Shown here piece by piece: positions 1 through 10,300 of a stretch of DNA of 21,955 nt (positions are counted from its first letter, which is position 1; the number at the start of each line of letters is the position of its first letter). The notes beneath the pieces are model-generated. The model was not told the DNA's origin, searched no databases, and was given only the letters and a program-made list of their open reading frames with translations. The translations under genes and the position numbers were made by a program. The stretch spans positions 1 to 21,955 of the forward strand of contig CAKRHL010000018.1 of the NCBI GenBank assembly GCA_934338765.1, in the 5' to 3' direction. This stretch comes from an uncultured Lachnospiraceae bacterium (GTDB lineage: Bacteria > Bacillota > Clostridia > Lachnospirales > Lachnospiraceae).

Positions 1-1
1 G

Positions 2-1135
2 TTGTTGAAGGATGTCTACCAACAGGAAGTTAAACCAGAGAGTATTCTTAATCAGAAAACCCTTCGAAGAATGCAGATGGAGGAGCAAAACGATATGAAG
101 AAATTCTGGAATTATAAAAAGATTGCCGTGGCGGCAGTATTGTCCTGTCTGGTGGTGTCGCAGGGAGTGGGGGCGGCATATGCAGCGGTCAACCATACCA
201 GCATCTTATCTCTTTTTTCGGGGGAAACAAAGGAGATCAGGGAGCAGGCAGAAAAGCTCCGGGAGACGAAGGTGCAGCAGACGAAGGTGCAACAGGTCAG
301 AAACGATGCCAGACAGTCTGCATACGCTGTTTTTTTTGTGAGAGAGGCTCTGTGTGACAAAAATCAGGTTTATGTGGAGGCGGCTGTGAAGCCGGCCAGT
401 GACAAGTATCTGCTGGTACCATCCGAGTGCTGGTCCGAGCGGAATACCTATTATGCATCAGAGCTTAGCATTGCCGGGGAGGATACCGGGAAGGAAACAA
501 TCGCGCAGTACGCAAAACGCATGAATAAGACATGCGTGGAGGTTGGAATGTGGATCAGGGCAGATGATGTGGCTTCGCAGTCTATAGATTACCAGACAGA
601 GGCCGATGGCACTCTGGTATACCATGTGAGCTTTGAAAACAATGCAAAGACACAGAAGCTTTCTTATACCTGTGATACGGTGGTTTATGTGCCGGGACAG
701 GAGGAACAGGAGCTGAAGGATTTTATTGCATTTTCCTTGAAGGATCAGACGGGAAAGGCAGAAACACTTTGCTATGCACCAGAGAAAGTGCAAACTATCA
801 AGGGAACGAAGCTAGTTCTTGATAGGATTGATTTTGAGAAGAGTGCCTTGAATATGAATTGTACCGTGAAGTATCACACGACGGATCCAAAAGCCCAGAC
901 CTGGGAGAAATGGATCAAAACCGATGATTCCGATGTTAAATTTTATCTTCTCGACGAGGATGGAAATGAGATCGCGAGCGAGAGTGGCTATGGAGACGAT
1001 TCCATGGGCAAAGACGGCGCGCTGACAGAGCATGATCAGTACAGAACAGCCGAGCTTCCGGACACACTGACTTTCCTGGTGCGTAACTGCATGACGAAGG
1101 AAGTGCTGGGAACTGTAACAGTGAAAAGAAAATAA
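2..1135 (+). CDS. DUF4179-type single-pass membrane protein, 5'-truncated by window edge
   Basis: The frame is open from the first bases, so the true start probably lies outside the window; the TTG codons at 2 and 5 are not convincing starts. The visible 377 residues show a charged N-terminal part (about 1-38), one hydrophobic helix (about 41-62) and a long extracytoplasmic region with beta-rich character. This layout fits the DUF4179 family, which in Firmicutes is commonly encoded next to an ECF sigma factor and is thought to act as an anti-sigma or envelope sensor. That role is inferred from the family; no sigma gene is visible because the upstream DNA is missing. Residues about 90-98 carry a short TKVQQ duplication matching a 15-base tandem repeat. 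Transcription probably ends at the hairpin starting at 1194. Confidence 0.6.
   Translation: MLKDVYQQEVKPESILNQKTLRRMQMEEQNDMKKFWNYKKIAVAAVLSCLVVSQGVGAAYAAVNHTSILSLFSGETKEIREQAEKLRETKVQQTKVQQVRNDARQSAYAVFFVREALCDKNQVYVEAAVKPASDKYLLVPSECWSERNTYYASELSIAGEDTGKETIAQYAKRMNKTCVEVGMWIRADDVASQSIDYQTEADGTLVYHVSFENNAKTQKLSYTCDTVVYVPGQEEQELKDFIAFSLKDQTGKAETLCYAPEKVQTIKGTKLVLDRIDFEKSALNMNCTVKYHTTDPKAQTWEKWIKTDDSDVKFYLLDEDGNEIASESGYGDDSMGKDGALTEHDQYRTAELPDTLTFLVRNCMTKEVLGTVTVKRK
266..295 (+). repeat. 15-bp tandem duplication inside the DUF4179-like gene
   Basis: Two adjacent 15-base units differ at one position and encode a repeated TKVQQ in a charged stretch after the membrane helix. It is in frame and probably arose by replication slippage. 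Confidence 0.6.
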
Positions 1136-1193
1136 GCAAATAAGAGCAAACAAATAACAAACATCTTTTTCTAAATGAAATGATCAGGAATAT

Positions 1194-1231
1194 GGCCAGT
1201 CTAAATTTTACTTTAGGCTGGCTATATTTTT
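1194..1231 (+). terminator. Intrinsic terminator after the DUF4179-like gene
   Basis: A 12-bp stem (1194-1205 with 1212-1223, one G-T wobble) closes a 6-base loop and is followed by an A/T tail containing five Ts. It lies about 60 bases after the stop codon and upstream of the padR promoter, separating the two units. Confidence 0.8.
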
Positions 1232-1255
1232 AGGTGCAAATTTTTTTAAAATCCG

Positions 1256-1284
1256 TTGACAATTATCGACCATCGATATATAAT
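1256..1284 (+). promoter_or_regulatory. Perfect-consensus sigma-A promoter of the padR operon
   Basis: TTGACA (1256-1261) and TATAAT (1279-1284) are separated by exactly 17 bases. Both hexamers match the housekeeping consensus at all positions. Such a strong promoter normally needs a repressor, which fits the operator lying on top of it. Confidence 0.9.
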
Positions 1285-1307
1285 CTGTTATATCGATGGT
1301 CGATAAT
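1262..1307 (+). promoter_or_regulatory. Large inverted-repeat operator, probable PadR binding site
   Basis: Two perfect 19-base inverted arms (1262-1280 and 1289-1307) flank an 8-base centre. Each arm contains its own 15-base dyad, TATCGA-N3-TCGATA (1264-1278 and 1291-1305). The first dyad fills the spacer between the -35 and -10 boxes; the second covers the region just after the -10, where transcription should start. Occupation would block polymerase. Autorepression by the PadR protein encoded immediately downstream is inferred from position and from the habit of this family. Confidence 0.75.
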
Positions 1308-1344
1308 GTTTTAGAAAAATATCAGGAAAGGATGGAGATTCACA

Positions 1345-1671
1345 ATGGATAAAAGTTTATTGTCAGGCAGTAATACGATGCTGTTGCTGCAGCTATTGAA
1401 GGATCAGGATATGTATGGCTACCAGATGATCGAGGAGCTTCGGAAACGTTCTCAGGATGTTTTTGAGATGAAGGTTGGCACGTTATATCCGTTGCTGCAT
1501 TCTCTGGAAAAGAGCGGATTTTTGCAATCCTATGAGGGGGAAGCAGCCGGGAAGAAAAGGATCTATTATCAGATCACCAAGGATGGCAGGCAGGAATTGG
1601 AGCGCAAAAAAGGGGAGTGGGCGGAGTATGCAGGAGCTGTGATGCACGTAATGCAGCTGCAGCTTGACTGA
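1345..1671 (+). CDS. PadR-family transcriptional repressor
   Basis: The 108-residue protein is the usual size of a minimal PadR (subfamily 2) regulator: a winged helix-turn-helix followed by a short dimerisation helix. The GTLYPLLHSLEKSG segment (45-58) is the family signature, followed by the wing with YYQIT (about 74-78). It likely binds the dyads at 1262-1307 as a dimer and represses its own operon. The ATG is preceded by GGAG at 1334-1337 with 7-base spacing. The membrane-protein gene follows after 36 bases with its own strong ribosome site, so both should share one transcript. The inducing signal is unknown; many PadR proteins in this gene arrangement answer to cell-envelope stress or antimicrobials. 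Confidence 0.92.
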   Translation: MDKSLLSGSNTMLLLQLLKDQDMYGYQMIEELRKRSQDVFEMKVGTLYPLLHSLEKSGFLQSYEGEAAGKKRIYYQITKDGRQELERKKGEWAEYAGAVMHVMQLQLD

Positions 1672-1707
1672 CCGCATACGGTATCAAAATATGATGGGGG
1701 AGATACG

Positions 1708-3255
1708 ATGAGCAGGATAGATCAAGGGAATGACAGAGATAATGTATTGCGGGACGATGAGGGTATGATAGCGGAGGGGGATCAAAAGCTGCAATATCTT
1801 TCCCGGTTGACGGAGCAGCTGCAGTACCGCCCGGTACGGCAGAAAATTTACCGGGAATATGAGGATCATATTGATGATGAAACGGAATACCGGATCTCAA
1901 CAGGCATGACAAGAGAGAAAGCAGTGGAAGCTGCCGTAGAACAGATGGGGGATCCCGTGGAGACCGGAAAGGCACTGGATCAGATCCATCGTCCGGAAAA
2001 GGTACTGCTTCCATGGCTGGGAATGCTTTTTATATTGGGACTTTGTATGGCGTTAGTTTATTGGATTCAACGGGATATGCGGGGACAGCTCTGGTCACTT
2101 GTTGCCGCTGCATTACCCCGGAGAATACAGATTAACTGGATTGACTTGTTTTTGTGTATTATCATTTTTACGACTATGTCCTATATTTCGTACACCAAAT
2201 ATCAGAAGTTCAGTATATGGGCAGGACTGCTGCTGATGATCACTCCGGTATGGTATCTGATACATCGGACAGGGATTGGGGGAAACATCTGTACGGTTCT
2301 GGATGATACGGTGCAGCACTTACTGGGAGAGGAAAAGGGCTGGATCACCAGAAGGTATTATTTATTGTATGTCCCAATTTACGGACTGATGATTTCGTGC
2401 TGGAAGGGAAAACCGCATCAGATGGAGAAGTCTCTTCTGGCAATGGCATTGCCCCTTGTGCTCTCCTTTGATGCATCGGTGACGGACAGTGAGCTGGGAA
2501 GCTGGGGGAATTTCACGTTTTGGACAACGGCGTTATATCTGGCATTTGTGTTTGTGATGGCAGTACAGTTTGATATCATTTCCCTGCCCAAAAGGAAAAC
2601 GGTCCGGATCACGGGGCTTGCACTTGTACTGGCAAAGGGAATCTACATGTTGTATGATTTTGCGGTAGTCTGTCATGCACGGTGGTCCGTATATTATCAT
2701 CATGCAGGCTGGAACACCATGTTTTTGTTCTTCTCAGAGAAACGGAGGCGGGAATATAGTGCATTGTGGAAAACGATTGTGGGGGACGATCAGGTTTCGG
2801 CATTGCAGTTATTTCATGTGCAGATGATGCAGGGGATCAAATGGATCGGAACCAGTGACATTCTGACGCAGAAGCTGGCGCAGAATGAATATTCTGCAGA
2901 ACAGGTGTACTTATATATTACTTATGGTGATCTGAATACGCTTATGGCATACGTGGGAATCCTGCCGGTGGTACTTGTACTGGGAGCGTTGACCGCCTTT
3001 ACCATATGGCTGGTCCGAAAAGCATGGAGACAGTCAGACCGCACCGGAAGGCTGCTGGGAATATCCATTGGATTTGTTATTCTATTCCGGATCTTTTATG
3101 CGGCGGCACAGGCGTTCAGCCTGACACCGGGGAATCATTATGTTGGTCTGATACCGGTCTTTGGGGGAATCGGTACGGAGGACTATAGCGGTACTGCAGA
3201 GACATTGGCACTGTATGGTATGCTGTTAAGTATTTACCGTTACCGGAATGTCTGA
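1708..3255 (+). CDS. HAAS-domain / SEDS-family (FtsW/RodA/SpoVE-like) membrane protein
   Basis: Residues about 28-92 form a soluble helical prefix of the HAAS/DUF1700 type (LTEQLQYRPVRQKIYREYED, then a GMTREKAVEAAVEQMGDP segment), which typically accompanies PadR regulators. It is followed by about ten hydrophobic segments. The last third (about 375-515) resembles the C-terminal half of SEDS proteins: a loop, a YGDLN motif whose Asp408 seems to line up with the conserved TDF aspartate of FtsW/RodA, a GILPVVLVLGALT helix and a final pair of helices ending in RYRNV. SEDS proteins are lipid II polymerases of the cytoplasmic membrane. Whether this divergent member still polymerises glycan is unknown. 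The start ATG has a GGGGGAG ribosome site. Its stop lies 8 bases from the convergent next gene. Confidence 0.72.
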   Translation: MSRIDQGNDRDNVLRDDEGMIAEGDQKLQYLSRLTEQLQYRPVRQKIYREYEDHIDDETEYRISTGMTREKAVEAAVEQMGDPVETGKALDQIHRPEKVLLPWLGMLFILGLCMALVYWIQRDMRGQLWSLVAAALPRRIQINWIDLFLCIIIFTTMSYISYTKYQKFSIWAGLLLMITPVWYLIHRTGIGGNICTVLDDTVQHLLGEEKGWITRRYYLLYVPIYGLMISCWKGKPHQMEKSLLAMALPLVLSFDASVTDSELGSWGNFTFWTTALYLAFVFVMAVQFDIISLPKRKTVRITGLALVLAKGIYMLYDFAVVCHARWSVYYHHAGWNTMFLFFSEKRRREYSALWKTIVGDDQVSALQLFHVQMMQGIKWIGTSDILTQKLAQNEYSAEQVYLYITYGDLNTLMAYVGILPVVLVLGALTAFTIWLVRKAWRQSDRTGRLLGISIGFVILFRIFYAAAQAFSLTPGNHYVGLIPVFGGIGTEDYSGTAETLALYGMLLSIYRYRNV

Positions 3256-3263
3256 ACAATGTT

Positions 3264-4097
3264 TTATTTTCTTCTGACAATAATGACTCCACCGATCACA
3301 ATTAAGATAATAACTGCTGCAGCGATTGGAAGAACCGGTACAGCGGAATTGCCGGAGGAATTGTCTGCTCCGGCTGATGAAACCTGGTTGTCAGAAGCGG
3401 GTGTTTCGTCAGCGGCAACGGCATCAGGATTATCATGATCAAAACCGGATACGGTAAATGTGATCTCCACACTTTCATTGCCTGTTCCCTGCAACAGCTT
3501 CCAGCCGCTTTCGACAGATTCGGGAAGCCCTTTGGCAGCGACCTCCTTTACAAGCTCGGCACGCCAGTGATTCAACAAAAGAATAACCATACCCCCCTGC
3601 AGATAAGGTTCCTCGTTTTCCGGAACACCTTCATCAAAGCTCAGGATTTCTTTGTCGTTGATGGATGCCTTGACATCGGTAAATTTAACCTTGTCGTTTA
3701 ACGGAATATCTGTAGCAATGTGAAGCTGGGAAATGTCTGTTTCATTCATGGAATCCAGACCCTCCAGTCTGACTGTATAGGTACCGTTGCCGGCAATTTC
3801 TGTATTGGTGAGAGTACCGGTGGCGGCAGTGTCTTTGTTTGTTTCTTTGTCCTTGTACATGAGATTGTCTGCATTTTCGGTGTTGTAATAGCTGTTCTGG
3901 GATTTTTCGTAATAACCCATATGTGTCAGCCAGAGATTGGTGCAGGTCTGGATTCCGAGGGTTGCATGATATTTACCGTTGGGATCAAAGACGGCTTTCT
4001 TTTTCTTGGCAGCCTGTGCAGGACTGACCGAAAAAGCGGACAGTGCCAGTGTGGCAGTTAGCAGAAGAGCCGTTAATTTTTTGATATTTTTTTTCAT
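3264..4097 (-). CDS. Secreted, C-terminally membrane-anchored protein of unknown function
   Basis: I place the start at the ATG at 4097-4095, which begins a typical signal peptide (MKKNIKKLTALLLTATLALS, cleavage likely after AQA) and has GAAAGGA about 10 bases upstream; the longer open frame back to 4190 lacks signal character. The mature part of the 277-residue protein starts with a Lys cluster, continues with a beta-rich domain (about 40-235, ETDISQLHIATDIPLND in its middle), a Ser/Asp/Ala-rich spacer, then one hydrophobic helix and the stop-transfer tail IIVRRK. There is no LPxTG motif, so it should sit in the membrane facing outward. The domain looks like a beta-sandwich, perhaps carbohydrate- or ligand-binding, but I do not recognise the family with confidence. 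It is transcribed divergently from the subtilase gene. Confidence 0.8.
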   Translation of the reverse strand: MKKNIKKLTALLLTATLALSAFSVSPAQAAKKKKAVFDPNGKYHATLGIQTCTNLWLTHMGYYEKSQNSYYNTENADNLMYKDKETNKDTAATGTLTNTEIAGNGTYTVRLEGLDSMNETDISQLHIATDIPLNDKVKFTDVKASINDKEILSFDEGVPENEEPYLQGGMVILLLNHWRAELVKEVAAKGLPESVESGWKLLQGTGNESVEITFTVSGFDHDNPDAVAADETPASDNQVSSAGADNSSGNSAVPVLPIAAAVIILIVIGGVIIVRRK

Positions 4098-4136
4098 ATA
4101 TATAAATCCTTTCTTTGAATTTAAATTCTTTTTATT

Positions 4137-4165
4137 AGTGTAACATGAGCAGGAATAGGAGACAA
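4137..4165 (-). promoter_or_regulatory. Probable promoter of the anchored surface protein gene
   Basis: On the minus strand TTGTCT (4165-4160) and TACACT (4142-4137) are 17 bases apart, with a TG one base before the -10 (extended -10). This would start transcription about 30 bases before the ATG. Confidence 0.45.
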
Positions 4166-4242
4166 GGTTGTTTTTTTGCAATATGATCATAAAAATCTAA
4201 ATAATAATATGTTGTATCCCTTATTTTTTACGTGATTTTAAC

Positions 4243-4271
4243 TGGACAGTATGGAAGAATCAGTGTAAAAT
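4243..4271 (+). promoter_or_regulatory. Probable sigma-A promoter of the subtilase-scaffoldin locus
   Basis: TGGACA (4243-4248) and TAAAAT (4266-4271) are separated by 17 bases, each one mismatch from consensus. The leader to the start codon would be about 60 bases. It diverges from the promoter at 4137-4165, leaving about 80 bases between them for shared control. Confidence 0.6.
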
Positions 4272-4336
4272 GATTTATGTAACATGTAGTTTCGCAGTAA
4301 CATTCAAAATACATATATTAGGAAGGGAGAGCTTAT

Positions 4337-7300
4337 ATGAAACGAAAGAAATGGAAAAATTATCTATCCGTTGCTTTGTGTGCATCCATGGTGATCGCCG
4401 GTTCCAATGCGCAGAGTATGTCCGGTGGCATGATTCAGAAGCTGGCAGCGCAGAGTATGTCCGGTGGCATGATTCAGAAGCTGGCAGCGCAGGGTGTGGC
4501 GGATGCGCAGGCAGTGGGATCACAGACGACAGGAAGGCAGGCGGAGGAAAAGGATGGACAGAACATAATCCGGCTCGGGGATGGTGCCCGAAAGGTTATG
4601 ACCGAGACATCCTTTGTTCATTATGACAAGACAAAAGAAAATGTAGATACACCGGAGGCCACAAAGGATCCGGTCCTGGAAATGATCGCACAGAATCAGG
4701 AAAAGGAATCGGAAAAGACAGTGGATCCGGCGGCAGAAACAGAAAAATCTCCGGTGAATGAAAAGGGAGAGGTGACTGAGCCGTTTGACCAGGCGTATCC
4801 TGATGTGTTTGAGTCAGGTGATGTGGAGTATGCAGCCAACAGCATCATGCTCAAGATGAAGGCATCTTCAGTATCGGGTGTTAAGAAGAATTTACAGGAT
4901 GCCGGAATCGGCAAGCTGGAGAGAATCTTCAAAACGGAGGATGCAACATGGTATACAGCATATCTCTTTAAGGGTAAGGACGTTGACAAGGTGATTGAGA
5001 AAGTACGTGCCATCAAAAAAGTTCTTGTGGCAGAGTACAACTTCAAATATGAAACCACGGCTGTGTCGGAGGAGGTTGCCGGCAATCCCAAGGCAGCGGA
5101 CCAGTGGGTATTAAATGCCGGTGGGATCCAGGATAGCTGGAAAGAGTTAAAAGCACAGGGCGTCGATGCCGGTGGAAGCAGCAGTGTGACAGTGGCCGTG
5201 ATCGATACCGGTGTGGATTATAATCATGAGGATCTGAAGGACAATATCTGGAAAAATACCGAGGAGATTCCGAATGATGGCATCGATAACGATGGAGATG
5301 GCATCGTGGACGACTATTACGGTGCAGATATGGTGAATGGCTCAGGTTCCGCAATGGATGATGAGGGCCATGGAACCCATGTGGCAGGTATCATTGCTGC
5401 ATCCAATAATGATAAAGGTGTCGTAGGTATCGCTTATAATACCAAGATCATGCCGATCAAGGCAGGTGATGCTTCCGGATATTTTATGCAGGACAATATC
5501 GCAAAGGCGATCAATTATGCTTATGAGAAGGGGGCAGATGTCATCAACATGTCCTTTGGTGGTTCTGCCAGCAGTGTAGCGGTGCAGGATGCACTTTCCA
5601 TGGCATATTCCCGTTGTGTGCTGGTAGCTTCTGCCGGTAATAATGGTGCGCCGAATGAAGCAACAGATTCCTATCCAATACCGGTACCCAATTATCCGGC
5701 AGCACTCAGTTATGTTATGGGTGTTATGAGCGTGGATGAGGACGGCGTAGAGTCCGGATTTTCCAACTGGGATGCCACGGTATTTAATAACAAGGAATAT
5801 GAAGTATATGCACCGGGTGAGCAGATACTGAGTACGATCCCGGGAGACCGCTATGCAAGTCTCAGCGGTACCTCTATGGCTGCTCCTGTAGTGGCAGCGG
5901 AGGCAGCACTGCTTCGCAGTCGGTATAAGGATCTGGACAAATATCCGACCAAGTTTATTTATGGACAGATCAGCGGCACTGCAGACAAGAAGGTAATCTG
6001 TGCCAATCCGGAGAAGCATACGGTAATGGGACTTCCGCATAACATTCCGGGTATGGTCAATTTCAAAGAGGCAATGATCAGGCTTCCAAAGCCGGAAGTA
6101 GGAATGAGTGATTATGCGATCTTTGATACAGCAGGATTTTCAGCGGATACGGAAGGGCTGACAGCAGGCTGTGAGGAGATCAATAACGGTGACGGTGTCG
6201 TTGATGCCGGAGAGACAATTGCCCTTGGACTGACTCTTCGTAACCGCTGGGGTATGAGCAAGAATACAAAGGTACATCTGGAGGCAAAGTCATCTACCGG
6301 AGAGATTGACAACCCATACGTTACTTTCCTGAATAATGATATTGATTACAGATCAGTAGGAACATATTCTGAAAATGACTGTGGAAAGCTCTATGGAAAA
6401 GATGATGAGGAGTGGACCGGATGGCAGGATCCATTCTATGTAAAGATTGATAAGAACTGTCCGAACAATGCGACCATCACGATTCAGGTAACTGTGACCT
6501 GTGAGAATGGACTGGACGAGGCTGATACGGAGATATATCGTAAAACATCGAAGATCAGACTGGCAGTACGCCGTGGTCAAATGCTTCCAAACAAGATCAC
6601 AGAGGACACAACTCTTACAAAGGATAATATCTATATTATTCCAAACTCTATGGTGGTTATGGAAGGTGTCACGCTGACTGTCGAGCCGGGTACAAAGATT
6701 CAGTTCTGGAGCAGTGACGCACAGGATTCCTATGCAGAAACAGGAATTGCATATCTCAAGGTACAGGGAAAATTGGTCTGCAAGGGTACCGAGGAGGAAA
6801 TGGTAGAGCTGTTCCCAAGCGAGTATATGGGAAATTACCGCGTGGAAGTATATGCTTCCGGAAGCGGAACAGTGGATATGGAGTACACAAAGGTTACCAA
6901 TCCGTATTTGCATGATATTGATACAATTAGTAATTGTGAGTTTGTTCAGAACTTCCCGAGACAGCTGTATGGGGGTCGGAATCTTGACGGAGGAAAAGTC
7001 ATGGAATCCTCGGATCATGGTGAAGTATATGCTGACAATATTGAAGACAGTAGTTTTTATCAACTGGGATCACAGTATAATAATTCCTATAATCAATTTC
7101 AGTTAAGTGGAATGTTTAATCGTTGTATTTTTGTGGATAGTGGTATTAATTTTTATGGAGGATCATTAAAAACGAAATATACAAATTGTGTTTTCTATGG
7201 CAACAATAACCGCTATGATTCTAAAAAGGATTCAAGTGATCCGGACGATTCTTACAGCGGAGCAACGAGCTCGTTGACGTTACCGGTGGGAATGTCCGAG

Positions 7301-10300
7301 CTCGCTGTTGAGGAGATAGCATATCGTCAAGAAACAGGAACAACATATGTAGCTTTTAAGCGGAATGATACATCTGGTGATAATGATATTATTCTGGATC
7401 ACTTCTTTGAATACGCAGGATTAAAAAGAGCGGTTCCGGATGATAAGGAGGAAGCGGATTATCTTAGTTCTGCATATAGTGGTTACAGTATGTTTATGGG
7501 ACTGTCTTATAAAAATGGAAAGGTATATGATTGTAATGGAAAGATAATTCCGGATGAAATTGATGTTAATGTAAATGGAACATATCAATCATATTATAAT
7601 GTGTATCTATACAGCAGCATTATAAATGTTGAAGGTGGCTGGTATGGGACACGGGTCGATCTGGCAGAAGTCTCAGGAGATGTTTATGTTTCGGATATTG
7701 CCTTAGATGATTATCTGATCAACATGGATATGGAATCTACAGCGCAGATTCATGCAGATATTACTCCGGCTACGGTAGATCGGGGAAAACTGATTTACGA
7801 AAGTGAGGATCCTTCCGTTGCGGAAGTGAGTGACAGTGGAAAAATTACACCAAAAAGTCAGGGAACAACGAATATTAAAGTGTATTCCCCAGACAAGGCT
7901 GTATGGAACTATGTTACAGTCAATGTGAAAGAAACGGTGGCTCTTGAAAAACTTGTTATCAAACCGGAAAAAAATACACTGGCGGTAGGAGAGACAAAGA
8001 AGCTGACTACGGTATTCTATCCAAAGAATACAACGAAACGAAATGTACAATATACAACGTCGGATGCCTCTGTGGCTGTAGTTGATGATCGGGGAAAAGT
8101 AACGGCAAAAAGTGCCGGTACGGTACAGATTACGGTAACAGGTGCTGGCGGCATTGAGGCTGAAGCGGAGATTACATGTGTTATTCCGGCACAGTCACTG
8201 ACTTTTGATCAGAATGTTTATATGACGACATTAGATCAGGAGGATGGCACCGCATTTTATCCAACGATTTCTCCGGCAGACTCTACGGATCAGGAATTGA
8301 TCTGGGAGTCATCTGATAAAGATATTGCGTATATTGATGATAGTGGGCGCCTTGTAAAAAAACAGAATGGAGCAGTTACGTTGAGGGCATCATTGAAAGG
8401 AACGTCACTTTCCGCTGATATGGATTTGTATATTCAGGACCAGGTGCCGGCCGTTCAGATTAAAAAAATGCTGCAGTATGGTAATGATACACGTTATCTT
8501 CTTGGAGAAGACGGCGGTCTTTGGAAAATTGGAGGAGGCTGTCGATATCCGGAGCGAATTGATGAAGTTGGAACAGTGAAGGACTTTTGCGCTACGAATG
8601 GTTTGTATGTTATAGATACGCAGGGTGTGCTGAGACATTATAATGAGAGTTTTGATGGTGAATCAGGAGCGCATCAGTTTATAATGGACAATGATTTTTC
8701 TGTGTTGAACAATGTCGTTGCATTAAATGAAGGCTGGGGCAGTAGTGTATATGCAATTACATCTTCTGGCAAGTTGTTTGCTCTGGGAGAAAATTCTTAT
8801 GGGCAATTGGGAGACGATACGACAAATACTGTTTGGAATGAAACGGTTCCTGTAGAATTAAATGCCAAAGTGAAAAAAGTAGTTTCGTCTTATAGTATGG
8901 CATTAATGTTGGATGAAGATGGAAATGTATATACTACAGGAGGCTGTAATACAAAGATTCAAAAGCCGGTTAAAATTGGGGAAAATGCCAAAGATATATA
9001 TTCCAATACTACAGAGTATGATGCGTTTATTGATTTTGGAAATACAGTAAAAAGAGTCAATTATTATCGGTCATCTGTTAATCTGACAGAGGCGGAGACA
9101 TTTGCAAAAACCAAGGCAGATGAAAAGTTGTATGGTAATTATAAGGATAGCTATTATCTTGAAGATGGCAGAGTCTATATGAAAGGATATAATAACAATG
9201 GTCAGCTTGGTGTTGGAACAACTAAGGATATGGAAGAGTATTCTGAGCCAATGAAAAATATTACAGATGCAACGAGAGTATTCTGGCTGAACAATACAGT
9301 ATACGTACAGACGGAGACAGGCGCTTTATATGCTGTCGGTCAGGGAAATAATTATTTCCTTGGAAATGGTCGTACTTCCGATGGTCTGATACCGGAGAGG
9401 GTTCCGTTTGGAATGACGTTTTCAGGAGATTATCCACAGCTGAAACAGTGGAATGCAACTCCGATTGCTTCTTCAGAGGTGGACGGTCTGCAAGGTGATA
9501 AAATGCAGCTCATATTTAATAACCACATTGTACGTGGAAGCACTTATAACAGCATCAAGGTTAGAGATAAAGATGAAAAGGCATTGACATTGAGTAAGGA
9601 CATAGATATGCAGTATCTGAATCTGACCTTTGAGGAAGAATTGACGAAGGATGCAGAGTATACACTTACGATCCCGAAGGGAGCGTTGGCATTTCCTAGT
9701 GGAGAAACTAATGATGAAATAGCAATTAAATTTGTTTACATGGGAGAAGAAACTACAAAAGAAGATGGATCGTCTGATGGACAGACAGGAACAGAAACAG
9801 GAAATGATTTAGAAGATCCAAATGATGCTGGTGAGGAGGATGATGCTTCGGAGGTACATGAGACACAGAAGGATGAGGAACTCCTGGCACAGCGTAAGCA
9901 GCTGACCAAAGAGGATGTGGAGAAACAGTGGAAGCAGTTTGTCGACAATGGTATGAATACTATTTTCTATAGTAATGCTATCATCAACAGATTAAACAAC
10001 GATGATACAGAGACGTGGCTGCGTATTAAGGCACCGGACTCAGATAACTATACCATGGTTGGCCTTGGAGGCAACTATTGGGGAACTACCAATCAGAAGC
10101 TGATCGACAAGCAGATCCTGGATTTCAATGACTTCCAGAGTCTGGCAGAGATCAATACAGGAAAGATCCTGACAGAGGCACCGAAGGATACCTATCCGTT
10201 TGTGACAGACGCATACCTCGAGAGAGAGGATAAGAAAGTGACAGAGGTTGGAAATGACCTTGTGACATTCGTTGTAGAGTTTAATCGTGATATGGATACT

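Noticed and set aside
4270..4626. 118-residue open frame overlapping the start of the subtilase gene
   Set aside because: It runs through the 39-bp repeat in another frame and has no ribosome site; the protease frame is clearly real.
5342..6040. 232-residue open frame antisense to the protease catalytic domain
   Set aside because: The plus strand here encodes the S8 active site; the antisense frame is rich in Cys, His and Ile as expected of a shadow and resembles no family.
6353..7063. 236-residue antisense open frame in the subtilase gene
   Set aside because: No start signal or recognisable domain; it is a mirror of the coding strand.
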